From NCBI RefSeq assembly GCF_002901445.1, contig NZ_PPPD01000001.1:1976001-2040000 (forward strand): DNA of 64,000 nt, read 5' to 3'. Position 1 is the stretch's first letter. The number at the start of each line of letters is the position of its first letter. Made by a program: the position numbers and the translations under genes. The notes under the pieces were generated by a model that was not told where the DNA came from, did no database searches, and saw only the letters and a list, made by a program, of their open reading frames with translations. Origin of the DNA: Deinococcus koreensis (lineage in GTDB: Bacteria > Deinococcota > Deinococci > Deinococcales > Deinococcaceae). Positions 1 to 9,372 of the stretch are shown here, in pieces.

Positions 1-1239
1 GCCCGCCGCGCCCTCGACCAGCCGGTCGAACTGCTCGACCAGATCGAAGCCCAGCCCGCCCGCCGGAAGCTTCCCGGCGAAGGTCTCCGCCAGCTGCGCG
101 CACAGGGTCTCGCCGGGGCCGCTCTGCCAGGCCAGCGTGACCGGGTAGACCCCATTGTTCAGCCACCAGTTCAGGTGCTTCTGCGCGGTGATCAGGCCCC
201 CGCGCTCGCTCACCAGGCCGCCGTGGGCATAGAGCACCACATCGGCCTGCGGCGAGGCGGCGTGGAAGTCGCGCAGGTGCGCCATGATCTGCGCGAGCTG
301 CGCCGGGGAACTCGTGAAGCGCCCGGTCGTGCTGAGCTGCCCGCCGTGTCCCAGGTTGACCACGTAGCGGGTCAGGCGGGCGTTGTCCGGGCCGGGGGCG
401 CTCAGGAGCTGGCCCGACGTGCCGCGCTGCCCCCCTTCCCAGCCGCTGACATACAGCTTCGCCGAGCGAACGCCGGGCCGCGCCACCCAGGCGTCGTAGG
501 CGCTCTCCAGCCAGTCCTCGTAGGGCAGCACCGCGAAGCCGCCGGCCCCCCAGCGGCGGCCCCAGGAGTTCTGCACCACGAAGCCGACCTCGTTGTAGCC
601 CACCACCGCGAAGGCGTGGCCGCCCAGCGTGCGCCCGTCGATGGGGCGGTCGATGACGTGCAGGACGCGGCCCCCCTTCTCCACCACCGCCGGCTTCTCC
701 CAGCCGCTGTGGATCACCGCCGACGCCGCCACGGCGTTCAGCTCGGTGACCGCCGACTGCATGTCGTCGAGGCGGTAGGGATTGACCCGGTAGAAGGCCC
801 CCAGCGGCATGCGCGCGGCCTCGGTGCGGAAGGCGTCGTCCTCCAGATCGGGCGCCGCGCTTCGCAGCTTCGGCCAGCGCGCCGTGCCCACCACCCCATG
901 GTGGAACCAGCCCTTCAGCGCTCCGCGCAGCGACGAACCGGCGTCGGCGGTGCCCGGATACTCGTCGTAGCGCCGGGCCAGCGCGTAGAGCATGTAGGGG
1001 CTGGCCCGGGTGCCCGGCCCCAGCGCCGTGTTGATGACCGCCGCCAGCGCGTGCCCGGTGCAGGACTGGCCCGACTGCCTGAGCACCGGCACCCCCGGCG
1101 GCGGACAGACCTCGGGCGGCAGCATCTGCAGCCTGGGCCGGTACTCCAGGTCACGCGCATCGAACACGTCGGGCCTGACCCGCAGGTGGAACGCCTGTCC
1201 CCCCACCTCTATGCGCCCCGCCTCCGCCGTCTTTGGCAT
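1..1239 (-). CDS. C1 (papain-like) family peptidase, C-terminus outside the window
   Basis: Cysteine protease-like protein; 413 codons are visible and the frame is still open at the window edge. The papain triad can be read: QSGQSCTGHA places the nucleophile at Cys60, GHAFAVVGYN the histidine near residue 208, and VVQNSWGRRW the asparagine near residue 224. After the protease fold the chain continues with a segment containing VVLYAHGGLVSERGG near residue 335, which looks like the start of an alpha/beta-hydrolase or esterase-type domain. I see no signal peptide. The ATG at 1239 is preceded by AGGTGG at good spacing. Papain fold and catalytic residues are seen directly; the second domain is inferred from one motif. 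Substrate unknown. Confidence 0.85.
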   Translation of the reverse strand, partial: MPKTAEAGRIEVGGQAFHLRVRPDVFDARDLEYRPRLQMLPPEVCPPPGVPVLRQSGQSCTGHALAAVINTALGPGTRASPYMLYALARRYDEYPGTADAGSSLRGALKGWFHHGVVGTARWPKLRSAAPDLEDDAFRTEAARMPLGAFYRVNPYRLDDMQSAVTELNAVAASAVIHSGWEKPAVVEKGGRVLHVIDRPIDGRTLGGHAFAVVGYNEVGFVVQNSWGRRWGAGGFAVLPYEDWLESAYDAWVARPGVRSAKLYVSGWEGGQRGTSGQLLSAPGPDNARLTRYVVNLGHGGQLSTTGRFTSSPAQLAQIMAHLRDFHAASPQADVVLYAHGGLVSERGGLITAQKHLNWWLNNGVYPVTLAWQSGPGETLCAQLAETFAGKLPAGGLGFDLVEQFDRLVEGAAG

Positions 1240-1377
1240 TCCCCACCTCTGCACGAGCCCGGCCCCCGGCCCCACCCCCTGCGGCGCCCGGCGCCCACGG
1301 GGCTCGGCCGCCGGGCGTCTGGAGGCATGGTGCGGCGTGGGCCGTGACCAGCCCATGACCGGCGTGCTAGCGGCGGC

Positions 1378-2328
1378 TCAGTCGCGGCGGAACTGGCTGT
1401 TGAGCACCCGCCACTGCTTTCGCCCGTAGGCGTAGACCGGATGCGTCCAGTGGCCGGCCACCGCACCCTCGCGCAGGGCGGCGATCAGCTCGTCCGGCGT
1501 ACGGACCAGCCGGAAGGGCGTTTCCACCCACGCCTCGCCGATGTCGCGCAGGGTGTGGGCGTCGGAGCCGGCCGACATGGGCAGATCCCGCTCCTGCGCC
1601 CAGGCCTCGGCCACGCGGTTCCAGTGGTGGCGCGAGAGGCGCGAGTTGAAGGTCTCCACGATGTCGATGTCGGCAGCGATGCGCGCGGTGGCCTCCGGCT
1701 TCAGGCGGTAGCGCTTGAGCGGATCGAAGCCGTGCTGGAGCATGACCAGCCCACCCTGCGCCCTGATCTCGCGCACGGTGTCCTCGGGGCTCAGGCCACG
1801 CGGGATCTGTTCTTTGAGGAACAGGCCGATCAGTTCGCCCTCGCTGGTGGTGACCTCCTCGCCGCAGATCACGCTCAGGCGGTCGTCCAGGCCCAGGTCG
1901 GCGACGATGCGCTGCAGTTCGGGGCCGCCCCGGAACTGGTCGTGATCCGTGACCGCCAGCACCCGTGTGTTGGTTCGCAGCATCCAGCCCGGAATGTCGC
2001 GGATGGCGGTGCGGCAGTCGTGGCTGACCTCCGTGTGCGAGTGCAGATCCACCCGCATGACCTGTACCCCCTCGCGCCACACCACGTTGTTCTGCAGGCC
2101 CCGGATGGTGCGGGGTGGCCGCCCCAGCAGCTTGCCCACGAAGTCCTGCGCCTGATGCACCAGCGACACCGGCATGGGCCGGGTGCGCCGCGCCTGCGGG
2201 TTGGGCGGCGGCAACGGCACCCCCGCCGGAGAGGACTTCGACGACAGCGGCGACGGCTGCCCGGTGGTCTGCCGTTCGGCCGGCGGGAGGTCGGACGGCG
2301 GCCGGTCAGGCGGCCCGGAATCGCTCAC
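1378..2328 (-). CDS. PHP domain-containing metal-dependent phosphoesterase
   Basis: Predicted cytoplasmic PHP-superfamily hydrolase of 316 residues. The first 90 residues are Pro- and Ser-rich and probably disordered; the PHP core starts at MRVDLHSHTEVSHDC (His96, His98) and continues with VTDHDQF, a GEEVTTSEGE strand, MLQHGFDP and SAGSDAHTL, the usual metal-binding series. Family members hydrolyse phosphoesters, and free-standing ones like this have mixed or unknown substrates. Its ATG overlaps the stop of the upstream lipid-kinase gene by ATGA, so the two are probably co-transcribed and translationally coupled. A function with phosphorylated lipids or nucleotides is only inference from that coupling. 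Confidence 0.85.
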   Translation of the reverse strand: MSDSGPPDRPPSDLPPAERQTTGQPSPLSSKSSPAGVPLPPPNPQARRTRPMPVSLVHQAQDFVGKLLGRPPRTIRGLQNNVVWREGVQVMRVDLHSHTEVSHDCRTAIRDIPGWMLRTNTRVLAVTDHDQFRGGPELQRIVADLGLDDRLSVICGEEVTTSEGELIGLFLKEQIPRGLSPEDTVREIRAQGGLVMLQHGFDPLKRYRLKPEATARIAADIDIVETFNSRLSRHHWNRVAEAWAQERDLPMSAGSDAHTLRDIGEAWVETPFRLVRTPDELIAALREGAVAGHWTHPVYAYGRKQWRVLNSQFRRD

Positions 2329-3362
2329 GGCGCGGTCGCCTCGGAGGGGGCCTCGACGGGGGCCTGAGCGGGAGTGTCCAGCCCCCCAGTCTGAGCCTGG
2401 GCCTGATCCTGGGGAACCGGCACCAGCACCTGCAGCGCCGCCGCCCAGGCCTCGACCCGCACCAGCCCCAGCCCGCCCTGCTCGGGCGCCCGCACCTCGC
2501 CGTCCACATGGAAGGCCTGCCCGGTGTACGGAATCTCGATGACCTGCGCCTTGTCGCTCTGCACGCTGGGCAGGGCCTCGAAGTCGTCGCGGGCCAGCGC
2601 GGCCAGGTAGGCCAGCATCCCGTCGCGCCCGTTGGCGTCGATGCGGACCACGTCCAGCAGGCCGTCGCTGGTGTCGGCCGTGGTCGCCAGGCGCAGGCGC
2701 GGGCCGGTCGCCCGGGTGTTCATGACCTCCAGCAGCGCGTAGGGGGTCTCGTCGGGCTCGGCCACGCCGTCCAGGGTCAGCTGGATGGGCGTGGGGTCGA
2801 AGCCCGAGAGGGCCGTGCCCAGCGCCTGCACCGCGCGCAGCGGGCTCTTGCCGTCGTCCGGGTTGTATTCGGCCAACACCTCGGCGAAGGCGCCGCAGCC
2901 GAAGGCCTCCAGAAACACGTCCTCGCCCCAGGGGGCACTCACGCGGCCCAGATCGAAGGGCTGGGGCCGCGCGCCCCGGTAGGCCGCGATCACGTCCAGC
3001 GGGTCGCCCTGAATGCCCAGCGTGCGCCCGATATTGTTCGCCGTGCCCAGGGGAATGATGCCCAGCACCACGCCCGGCCGCCCGGCCAGATGCATGGTCG
3101 CCGCGCGGATCGTGCCGTCGCCGCCCGCCACGAAGACCGTGCCCTGCACCTCGGACAGCGCCCGTACCAGATCCTCCTCGGAATCGGTGGCGCGGTAGAC
3201 CGGGCGGTAGCCGACCTGGTGCAGCGCCTCCACCAGATGATCCGGGCTGGAGCGCTCCGAGCCCCCGGCCTTCGTGTTGAAGATCAGGGTCGCCTCGGTG
3301 GTGCCGGTCTCGGCCAGGCCGGGCACCTCTGCCGGAAGGGCTGGACTCTGGGAGGCGGTCAT
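2325..3362 (-). CDS. diacylglycerol kinase catalytic-domain lipid kinase (YegS/LCB5 type)
   Basis: 345-residue lipid kinase of the DAGK_cat superfamily, which phosphorylates diacylglycerol or related lipids with ATP at the membrane surface. ATLIFNTKAGG opens the domain, the nucleotide signature GGDGT lies at about residues 80-84, and LGIIPLGTANNIGRTLG is the conserved loop that follows. The C-terminal 25 residues are rich in Gln, Ala and Pro. I place the start at the ATG at 3362 because a TACAGT -10 box ends seven bases upstream, giving a leaderless mRNA; an upstream GTG at 3380 would overlap that box. A clear paralogue lies at 6265-7167. Confidence 0.85.
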   Translation of the reverse strand: MTASQSPALPAEVPGLAETGTTEATLIFNTKAGGSERSSPDHLVEALHQVGYRPVYRATDSEEDLVRALSEVQGTVFVAGGDGTIRAATMHLAGRPGVVLGIIPLGTANNIGRTLGIQGDPLDVIAAYRGARPQPFDLGRVSAPWGEDVFLEAFGCGAFAEVLAEYNPDDGKSPLRAVQALGTALSGFDPTPIQLTLDGVAEPDETPYALLEVMNTRATGPRLRLATTADTSDGLLDVVRIDANGRDGMLAYLAALARDDFEALPSVQSDKAQVIEIPYTGQAFHVDGEVRAPEQGGLGLVRVEAWAAALQVLVPVPQDQAQAQTGGLDTPAQAPVEAPSEATAP

Positions 3363-3453
3363 GGGATTCACTGTACGCACTGGCCCCGGCAGGTGTCTTG
3401 AGGAAACCGTGAAGTGCTGGGGAGAAGGGAGGTGGGGACGGCTGGCCCTCTCC

Positions 3454-3816
3454 TCACTCCCCCTTTTGCTGGCCCTTCTCGGCCTGCAGCGCCACCCAGT
3501 CCTCGTAGGCCAGCGCGGGCAGCAGGGCGAAGGAGCCCACGAACAGCGAGGCCACGGCGGCCGGCACGCGCACGGCGGTCTTGCCGTTCAGCACCAGATA
3601 CAGCGCCCCCAGCGTGCTCAGCGCCCCGATGTCCATGAACATGATGCGGGTAAACGAACTGCGCCGGAGGCTGTCCAGCGTGCCCAGGTCGCCGGGCCGG
3701 CGCCGGCCGAACACGGCGGTCAGCACCAGCATGAGCAGCAGCGAGCCGTAGAGCTGAAGACGTTCGCGCGAGGGCTGGCGGTACTTCTGGAGGGCCGGCA
3801 GGGGAGAGGGGGTCAT
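3454..3816 (-). CDS. small membrane protein of unknown function
   Basis: 120-residue protein with two or three hydrophobic segments: LYGSLLLMLVLTAVFG near the N-terminus, then IGALSTLGALYLVL and VASLFVGSFALLPALAY toward the end, and a charged tail. The start at 3816 is chosen because a TACGCT -10 box lies five bases upstream of the ATG, typical of leaderless genes in this window; the frame itself is open further upstream. I do not recognise a family. Genes on either side are divergent or separately promoted, so the context gives no function. Confidence 0.6.
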   Translation of the reverse strand: MTPSPLPALQKYRQPSRERLQLYGSLLLMLVLTAVFGRRRPGDLGTLDSLRRSSFTRIMFMDIGALSTLGALYLVLNGKTAVRVPAAVASLFVGSFALLPALAYEDWVALQAEKGQQKGE

Positions 3817-4246
3817 GCCGCAGCGTAGCCGAGCCCGCAGGCCGCATGAGGCTGTCCGGGCCTGTCCATTCATTGAGGTTTCTTAAGATGAGCCGCTCCT
3901 GCGGCCGGCGATCCGCGCCCGCCTGCGCTTTTGCGCGTACCAGGCGAACGCCGTGAGGGGGCCTGCCCGACCTTGAGCCGGCGTTTATGAGATGGGGGCG
4001 TCTGGGGCTCACGTAGCCAATCCTCGCGGGCTTTTTACTGTGGACTCGCTGAAGGACGGCCCCTGCGAGGGCGCTTTCCGGAAGACCCGGCGCCGCAGTG
4101 CGCGCTGGAGACCTCCACCTGAACCGGCGGCGCCGGGCAAGCGGCGCCCCGATCCTCCCGAGATGACAGCGCCCCAGGGAACAGTGCTCCACAAAACAGT
4201 GCCCGAGCTGGATGGCCCCGAGATGGACGTGTGCGAGGTCAACGAG

Positions 4247-4666
4247 GTGAAAGTGAAAGAGAAACGACTGATCCGTCTGGCGACCCTGACCCTGGGAATA
4301 GCGGTCTGCAGCGGCGCCGCGCAGGCCGAACTGTACCGCAAGGTCTTCGACGCCCGCTCACCGACCGCCCTGGCCTGGCAGCTGCAGTGCCGGGCGCCCG
4401 GCGCCGAGGACATCCAGGCGGGGATGTTCTTCGCCAAGGCCAGCCCGAGCATGTACAAGATCGCGCGGGTCGAGTACAACGCCAAGGGCCGCGAGGTCTT
4501 CGAGAACGGCAGCGGCCTGCCCACGGTCAAGCGCTTTTACGACACCTACATCACCGGGGAAAAGCCCATCAGCCAGCCGGCCCTGCGCTCGGCGCTGTGG
4601 GCCTGGAAGACCTTCGGCTCGCGCTTCCGCTGGGGCGAAGTGACCTACCGCTGCCAGTTCTCCTGA
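4247..4666 (+). CDS. exported protein of unknown function
   Basis: Small secreted protein, about 139 residues from the chosen GTG. The N-terminus KEKRLIRLATLTLGIAVCSG followed by AAQA-E is a standard signal peptide with a signal peptidase I site. The mature part has two cysteines (LQCRAPG and the terminal YRCQFS), which could form one disulphide. The frame is open back to 3992, but the upstream part has no secretion signal and reads like non-coding sequence; GTG at 4247 or 4253 fits the GAGG motifs just upstream. It precedes the glycosyltransferase gene by 98 bases on the same strand. No family recognised. Confidence 0.6.
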   Translation: MKVKEKRLIRLATLTLGIAVCSGAAQAELYRKVFDARSPTALAWQLQCRAPGAEDIQAGMFFAKASPSMYKIARVEYNAKGREVFENGSGLPTVKRFYDTYITGEKPISQPALRSALWAWKTFGSRFRWGEVTYRCQFS

Positions 4667-4764
4667 GCGCCGACGGCCGCTAAGGCGGCCCCCCTTCCCT
4701 CCATTCCCTCCCCACGTCTGAACCCCACGCGGTCTGAACAGACGCCTTCGTCACGGAGTCTTCG

Positions 4765-6147
4765 GTGAGCAACGTATTTCTGATTTTCAGTTCCGATTTC
4801 TGGACCGGCCAGGCCCAGGCGCCCTATGCCCTGCTCATTCCGGCCCTGCTCATTGCCCTGTGCCTGAACATCTACGCCTTCTACATGTCGTACATCGGCG
4901 CCCACGGCTGGAAGCGACCCACGCGCAACATCGAGGCCAGAACGCGCCGCCGCTTCTTCGCGGTGGTCGCCGCCCACGACGAGGAGGCGGTCATCGAAGA
5001 CCTGCTGCGCTCCCTGCAGGCGCAGGAGTACCCGCGTGAGGCCTTTGACGTGTTCGTGGTGGCCGACAACTGCTCCGACCGCACGGCCGAACTCGTGCGC
5101 CAGTACGGCTTCAGCGCCTTCGAGCGCTTCAACCCCAAGCAGCGCGGCAAGACCTGGGCCATCAAGGATCTGCTGGGCCACATCGAGCACAGCCTGGGCG
5201 TGAGGTGGTGGGAGGACTACGCCGGCATGGCGATGTTCGACGCCGACAACGTGGTGCACCCGCGCTTCTTCGCCGAGATGAACAACCACTTCGAGATGCA
5301 CCCCGACGTGAAGGCCGTGCAGGGCTACGCCGACACCAAGAACCCCGAGGACAACGCCCTGACGCGCATCTATGCCATCGCCTACTGGTCGGCGAGCCGC
5401 TTCTGGCAGCTGCCGCGCTTCCGCAAGGGGCTGTCGGCGGGGCTGGCGGGCACGGGCTTCGTGATCGAGTCGCGCACGCTGCGGGAGATCGGCTGGAACC
5501 CCCAGAGCATGGTCGAGGATCTGGAGCTGACCACCCAGCTCGTGCTGCGCGGCGAGCGGGTGCACTGGAACGAGTGGGCCGTGATCTACGACGAGAAGCC
5601 GCTGAGCGTGAAGGTCTCGTACCGCCAGCGCGAACGCTGGATGCGCGGGCACTGGTGGTGCTTCATGCACTACGGCCGCCAGATGCTCCGCGCCCTGATG
5701 CACAAGCGCCAGTTGCGCTACCTGGACATGCTGCTGTATCTGGCCTCGCCCGCGCAGATGGTCGGCAACTTCACCTTCGCGCTGCTGGGCTACCTGTGGG
5801 GCGTAGCCTCGGCGCTGTACTACTTCGGTGCCCACGGCGCCTTCTATCCCTGGCACGCCCTGCTGCTGCTGTGGCCCGCGCTGACCGTGATCCAGACCAT
5901 CGTGCTGCTGGTCGTGGCGCCCACGGTGTACAACATGACCCACCGGGGCCAGACGCTGCGCCAGGGCCTGACCTTCCGCTACGTGTCCATCATCCTGACC
6001 GCCTGGCTGTATTTCCTGATGTGGCTGCCGATCATCGTCCAGTCCCTGCTGCGCTTCCGCGATCAGGGCAACTGGGTTCGCACGCCCCATACCCGCCAGG
6101 TCACGGCCCAGGTGCCAGGCCCGCAGGTCGGGGTCAGCGAGGGCTAA
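4765..6147 (+). CDS. membrane glycosyltransferase, GT2 family (cellulose-synthase-like)
   Basis: 460-residue processive-type family 2 glycosyltransferase. An N-terminal membrane helix (ALLIPALLIALCLNIYAFYM) precedes the GT-A domain: FFAVVAAHDEEAVIEDLL, VADNCSDRT, the DxD-like FDADN, the VEDLE acidic motif and the RQRERWMRG (QxxRW-type) motif that binds the acceptor. Several membrane helices follow (AQMVGNFTFALLGYLWG to WLYFLMWLPIIVQSL). It probably makes or extends a cell-surface polysaccharide. The GTG start has GGAG seven bases upstream. It is flanked by two lipid-kinase paralogues, so a role in envelope glycolipid or polymer synthesis is plausible but unproven. Confidence 0.88.
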   Translation: MSNVFLIFSSDFWTGQAQAPYALLIPALLIALCLNIYAFYMSYIGAHGWKRPTRNIEARTRRRFFAVVAAHDEEAVIEDLLRSLQAQEYPREAFDVFVVADNCSDRTAELVRQYGFSAFERFNPKQRGKTWAIKDLLGHIEHSLGVRWWEDYAGMAMFDADNVVHPRFFAEMNNHFEMHPDVKAVQGYADTKNPEDNALTRIYAIAYWSASRFWQLPRFRKGLSAGLAGTGFVIESRTLREIGWNPQSMVEDLELTTQLVLRGERVHWNEWAVIYDEKPLSVKVSYRQRERWMRGHWWCFMHYGRQMLRALMHKRQLRYLDMLLYLASPAQMVGNFTFALLGYLWGVASALYYFGAHGAFYPWHALLLLWPALTVIQTIVLLVVAPTVYNMTHRGQTLRQGLTFRYVSIILTAWLYFLMWLPIIVQSLLRFRDQGNWVRTPHTRQVTAQVPGPQVGVSEG

Positions 6148-6264
6148 GGGGGTGGGGCTGAGGCGGCGTAGAACCCCTCAGTCCGCGCCCTAGTCAACGC
6201 CCCCGCCCCTTCGCCGTTCCCTGACTTCCCGCTCGCCTTTCACCTCGCCGCTTTACAGTGCGGT

Positions 6265-7167
6265 ATGCCCACCGGACGGCCCGCCACCCTGCTCTACAAC
6301 GCTGCGGCGGGCAGCAGTTCGCTGGCGCCGCCGGATGAGCTGTGTGCCGCGCTGGCCGAGGCCGGGTTCGCGCCTCAGGTGCTGGAGACCACCCACCCGG
6401 AACTCCTCGCGGGGCTGCTGCGGGAGCTGACCGGGCCGGTCTTTCTGGGCGGGGGCGACGGCACCTTCCGCGACACCGCCCGGCACCTGCTGGGCCGCAC
6501 CGATATCCAGCTCGGGGTGCTGCCCCTGGGCACCTCGAACAACATCGCGCGCACCCTGGGGGTGTACGGCGATCCGCTGGAGGTCGCGCGGCGCTACCGC
6601 CACGTGCGGGTGCTGCCCTTCGACGCGGGCCGCGTGCGCGCCGCCTGGGGCGAGGACGTGTTCTTCGAGGCCTGCGGCTGCGGGGTCTTTGCCGAGCTGC
6701 TGCACGCCTACGACCCGCAGCAGGGCAAGAGCCCGCTGCGCGCCATGAAGGCCCTGCTGGACATCCTGCCGGGCTTCCAGGCGCAGACCCTGGAGGTCAC
6801 GGTGGACGGCCAGCCCGCGCCCGGCCCGCCCCTGGCCCTGCTGGCGGTCATGAACACCCGCTCGACCGGCAACGGCCTGCATCTGGCCCCGGAGGCCAAC
6901 CCCGGCGACGGCCACCTGAACCTGATCCGCGTGAACGGCGCCGAGCGCGACTCCCTGCTGGCCTACGGCGCGGCCCTGCTGCGCGGCGACTTCCACACCC
7001 TGTCCAGCGTGGACGCCCTGCCGGGGCGGCGGATCACCGTGAGCGACCAGGGGCAGGTCTTCCACGTGGATCACGAGACCCGCCAGAGCCCGCAGCCCGG
7101 CGGCGTGGTGGACATCAAGGTCTGGCCCGCCGCCCTGCGCGTGCTGACGCCGCTGGACGAGGGCTGA
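6265..7167 (+). CDS. diacylglycerol kinase catalytic-domain lipid kinase, paralogue 2
   Basis: 300-residue lipid kinase: ATLLYNAAAGSSS, FLGGGDGTFRD and LGVLPLGTSNNIARTLG mark the DAGK catalytic domain. It is a paralogue of the 2325-3362 product, sharing GDPLEVARRY/GDPLDVIAAY, WGEDVF-EA-GCG-FAE and GKSPLRA blocks, but lacks that protein's N- and C-terminal extensions. A TACAGT -10 box ends five bases before the ATG, so the mRNA is probably leaderless. Likely activity is ATP-dependent phosphorylation of a membrane lipid; the actual lipid cannot be told from sequence. Confidence 0.85.
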   Translation: MPTGRPATLLYNAAAGSSSLAPPDELCAALAEAGFAPQVLETTHPELLAGLLRELTGPVFLGGGDGTFRDTARHLLGRTDIQLGVLPLGTSNNIARTLGVYGDPLEVARRYRHVRVLPFDAGRVRAAWGEDVFFEACGCGVFAELLHAYDPQQGKSPLRAMKALLDILPGFQAQTLEVTVDGQPAPGPPLALLAVMNTRSTGNGLHLAPEANPGDGHLNLIRVNGAERDSLLAYGAALLRGDFHTLSSVDALPGRRITVSDQGQVFHVDHETRQSPQPGGVVDIKVWPAALRVLTPLDEG

Positions 7168-7238
7168 CTCAGGCTGTGGCCGATCCGCTCTCTCCGCGCC
7201 GCTAACCGCGCCCTCACCCGTGGGGGTCAAGCTTCCCT

Positions 7239-9245
7239 ATGAACGCCCTGTGGACTTTGGCCGGGGTGGGGCCTGTGCTGGCGCTGCTGGGGGTGGCCTG
7301 CGCCCCCCATGAGCGCCGGGAAGCCCAGGCCGCCGCCCTGAACTCGCCCCCCCTGCGCGGTCTGGCGGGCGCCTACACCGATCCCGCGTACCTGACCGGG
7401 CTGGACTTCGGGCAGCACTCGCACTGGCTCCAGCCCTGGCGGGCCTTTCTGGAGACGGTGCCCGCCGCGCAGTTCCTGAACGGCGTGGGCATCGGCTTTC
7501 CAACCTCGGACGGGGTGAACCCGGAACCCGTGGCGCAGATGCTGGCGAAGAACGGCTTCCGCACCGTGCGTGTGGAAGTCGGCTGGGGCAACATCAATTT
7601 TGAAGACGAGACGAAGCTCAACAATGCCGGGACGCTGGGCCGCATCCTGGCCGCCTGCCGCCGCTGGAAGCTGCGCCCGCTGATCCTGCTCAACCTGCAT
7701 CAGGGGGTGCCCACGCCGCTGGAGATGTTCGACCGCGCTGTGCTCCGGGACGCGCCCAGGGGCAGCACCCGCCTGGAACTGGACTCCACAGCGGGCCTGG
7801 TGCCGGGGCGGAGCGGCCTGTCCGACCTGACGGACTACTGGGCCGCCGAGGTGCTGGTCACGGCCGTCCAGGGCCAGAGCGTGACCCTCTCCAGGCCGCT
7901 GCCGGTGGCCCTGAAGGCGGGCGTGCGCGTGAAGATGGCGACCCTGAAGTACCGCCCCTTCTCGGCGCCCGGCAGCGCCGACTACGAGCAGACGATGGCG
8001 GGCTGGAGACGCTACGTGGACACGGTGTCGCGCTTCGTGACGGCCTCGCTGGGCACCGCCGGGCAGGCCGACCTGGGCTTCGATCTGGAGGTCTACAACG
8101 AGCTGACCTTCGGGGCGCAGTTCCTCTCGGTCAACAACTATTACCAGCCCCCGCTGGTGAAGTACGAGGAAGAGTCCATCTGGAGCACGCTCGTGGAGGC
8201 CACCGCCCGGCATATGGCCGCCCGGCCGCAGGCGTTCGCGGGGGTAGGACTGGGCAACGGCTTTTCCAACACCATTCCCTGGCCGGCGTCGAGCGGCCAG
8301 CCGGCGCGGGTGGGGGCGCTGGGCAAGCACCCGTACCACGGGCCCAGCCGCTTTCCCGCCGACGAGCCGAAGGGGGAGGGGCTGGGCCAGCGCGGGCAGC
8401 CCACGCGCGCCGTGCCCACCTACAGCTCTCTGTTTCCCGAGTATTACGGCACGGCCCTGCAGACCGAGACCCTGCTGCGCGACTCGGCCCCGTTGAAGAC
8501 CGACATCTACGGCACCGTGCATGGGCGCTTCGGGCGCGGCCCCGCCTCGCCGGTCGAGGTCTGGATGACCGAGGTGAACCTCTCGCCCGAGGAGGCCGGC
8601 GTGACCGACCCGGCCGCCGCACGGGCACTGAAGGCCCGCAGCGCGGCGCGCTACTTCACCTTCTTCCTGAACAAGGGCGTGGGCAAGCTGCACCTGTACA
8701 GCGCCATCGACGGCGAGGGGGGAGATACCGGCTACAGCGTCCTGCAGGCCAATTTCGTGCAGTACGTCCGCTCGAACACCACCTACCCCGGCAACGACGC
8801 GCCGTACACCTCGCCCGCCCTGAGCGTCACGCGGCGCCTGACCGACGCCCTGAAGGTGGGCCTCGATCCCGGCCTGCGCCAGACCCGGCCGCTGCAGGTG
8901 CGCTCGCTGCGCGACGGCCACGATCATGTGCAGTTCCCCGCCGTGGGCGACCAGCCGCCGCTGCACAACCGCGAGGTCTTCACGGTGCTGCCCTATCAGG
9001 TCAACGCGCGGCGCTTCGTGATCGCCTACTACGTGATGACCCGCGACCTGCGCCAGACGCTGAAGCCCGAGGCGTACACCCTGGAACTGGGCGGCCTGCG
9101 CGGCGAGGGCGCCCGCATCAGCGTGTCCGACCCCATGACCGGCGACGCCGTGCCGGTGGACGTTCAGGCGCGTGGCCCGGACTCGCTGACCGTGGGCCTC
9201 CTGGCGACCGACACGCCGCGCCTGCTGATCGTCGAGGAGCGGTGA
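7239..9245 (+). CDS. secreted glycoside hydrolase-like TIM-barrel protein (clan GH-A)
   Basis: 668 residues with an N-terminal hydrophobic segment ending in LLGVACAP, a possible though imperfect lipobox. The body reads as a clan GH-A (beta/alpha)8 barrel: FRTVRVEVGWGNINF, LRPLILLNLHQG, then FDLEVYNELTFG (Asn-Glu of the acid/base strand) and VEVWMTEVNLSPEE (candidate nucleophile Glu). A C-terminal beta-rich region from about residue 550 resembles the accessory domain of GH39/GH5-like enzymes. The two catalytic acids are read from motifs, not from an alignment. It probably acts on a polysaccharide outside the membrane. No clear RBS or leaderless box precedes the ATG, so the start is the least certain part. 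Confidence 0.7.
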   Translation: MNALWTLAGVGPVLALLGVACAPHERREAQAAALNSPPLRGLAGAYTDPAYLTGLDFGQHSHWLQPWRAFLETVPAAQFLNGVGIGFPTSDGVNPEPVAQMLAKNGFRTVRVEVGWGNINFEDETKLNNAGTLGRILAACRRWKLRPLILLNLHQGVPTPLEMFDRAVLRDAPRGSTRLELDSTAGLVPGRSGLSDLTDYWAAEVLVTAVQGQSVTLSRPLPVALKAGVRVKMATLKYRPFSAPGSADYEQTMAGWRRYVDTVSRFVTASLGTAGQADLGFDLEVYNELTFGAQFLSVNNYYQPPLVKYEEESIWSTLVEATARHMAARPQAFAGVGLGNGFSNTIPWPASSGQPARVGALGKHPYHGPSRFPADEPKGEGLGQRGQPTRAVPTYSSLFPEYYGTALQTETLLRDSAPLKTDIYGTVHGRFGRGPASPVEVWMTEVNLSPEEAGVTDPAAARALKARSAARYFTFFLNKGVGKLHLYSAIDGEGGDTGYSVLQANFVQYVRSNTTYPGNDAPYTSPALSVTRRLTDALKVGLDPGLRQTRPLQVRSLRDGHDHVQFPAVGDQPPLHNREVFTVLPYQVNARRFVIAYYVMTRDLRQTLKPEAYTLELGGLRGEGARISVSDPMTGDAVPVDVQARGPDSLTVGLLATDTPRLLIVEER

Positions 9246-9317
9246 GGGGGTGCTGACCTTGCCCTTCGCCTGGCAGACTTTTCCCCGCCTGATAGGTGGT
9301 GGGGGAGAGCGGATGGA

Positions 9318-9372
<55 letters not shown>

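Noticed and set aside
2115..3401. Long plus-strand open frames opposite the lipid-kinase and PHP genes
   Set aside because: They are antisense shadows created by high G+C codon bias; the minus-strand genes have clear domains and start signals. The same holds for the long opposite frames over nrdJ, the GT2 gene, the GH-like gene, ilvA and the M20 peptidase.
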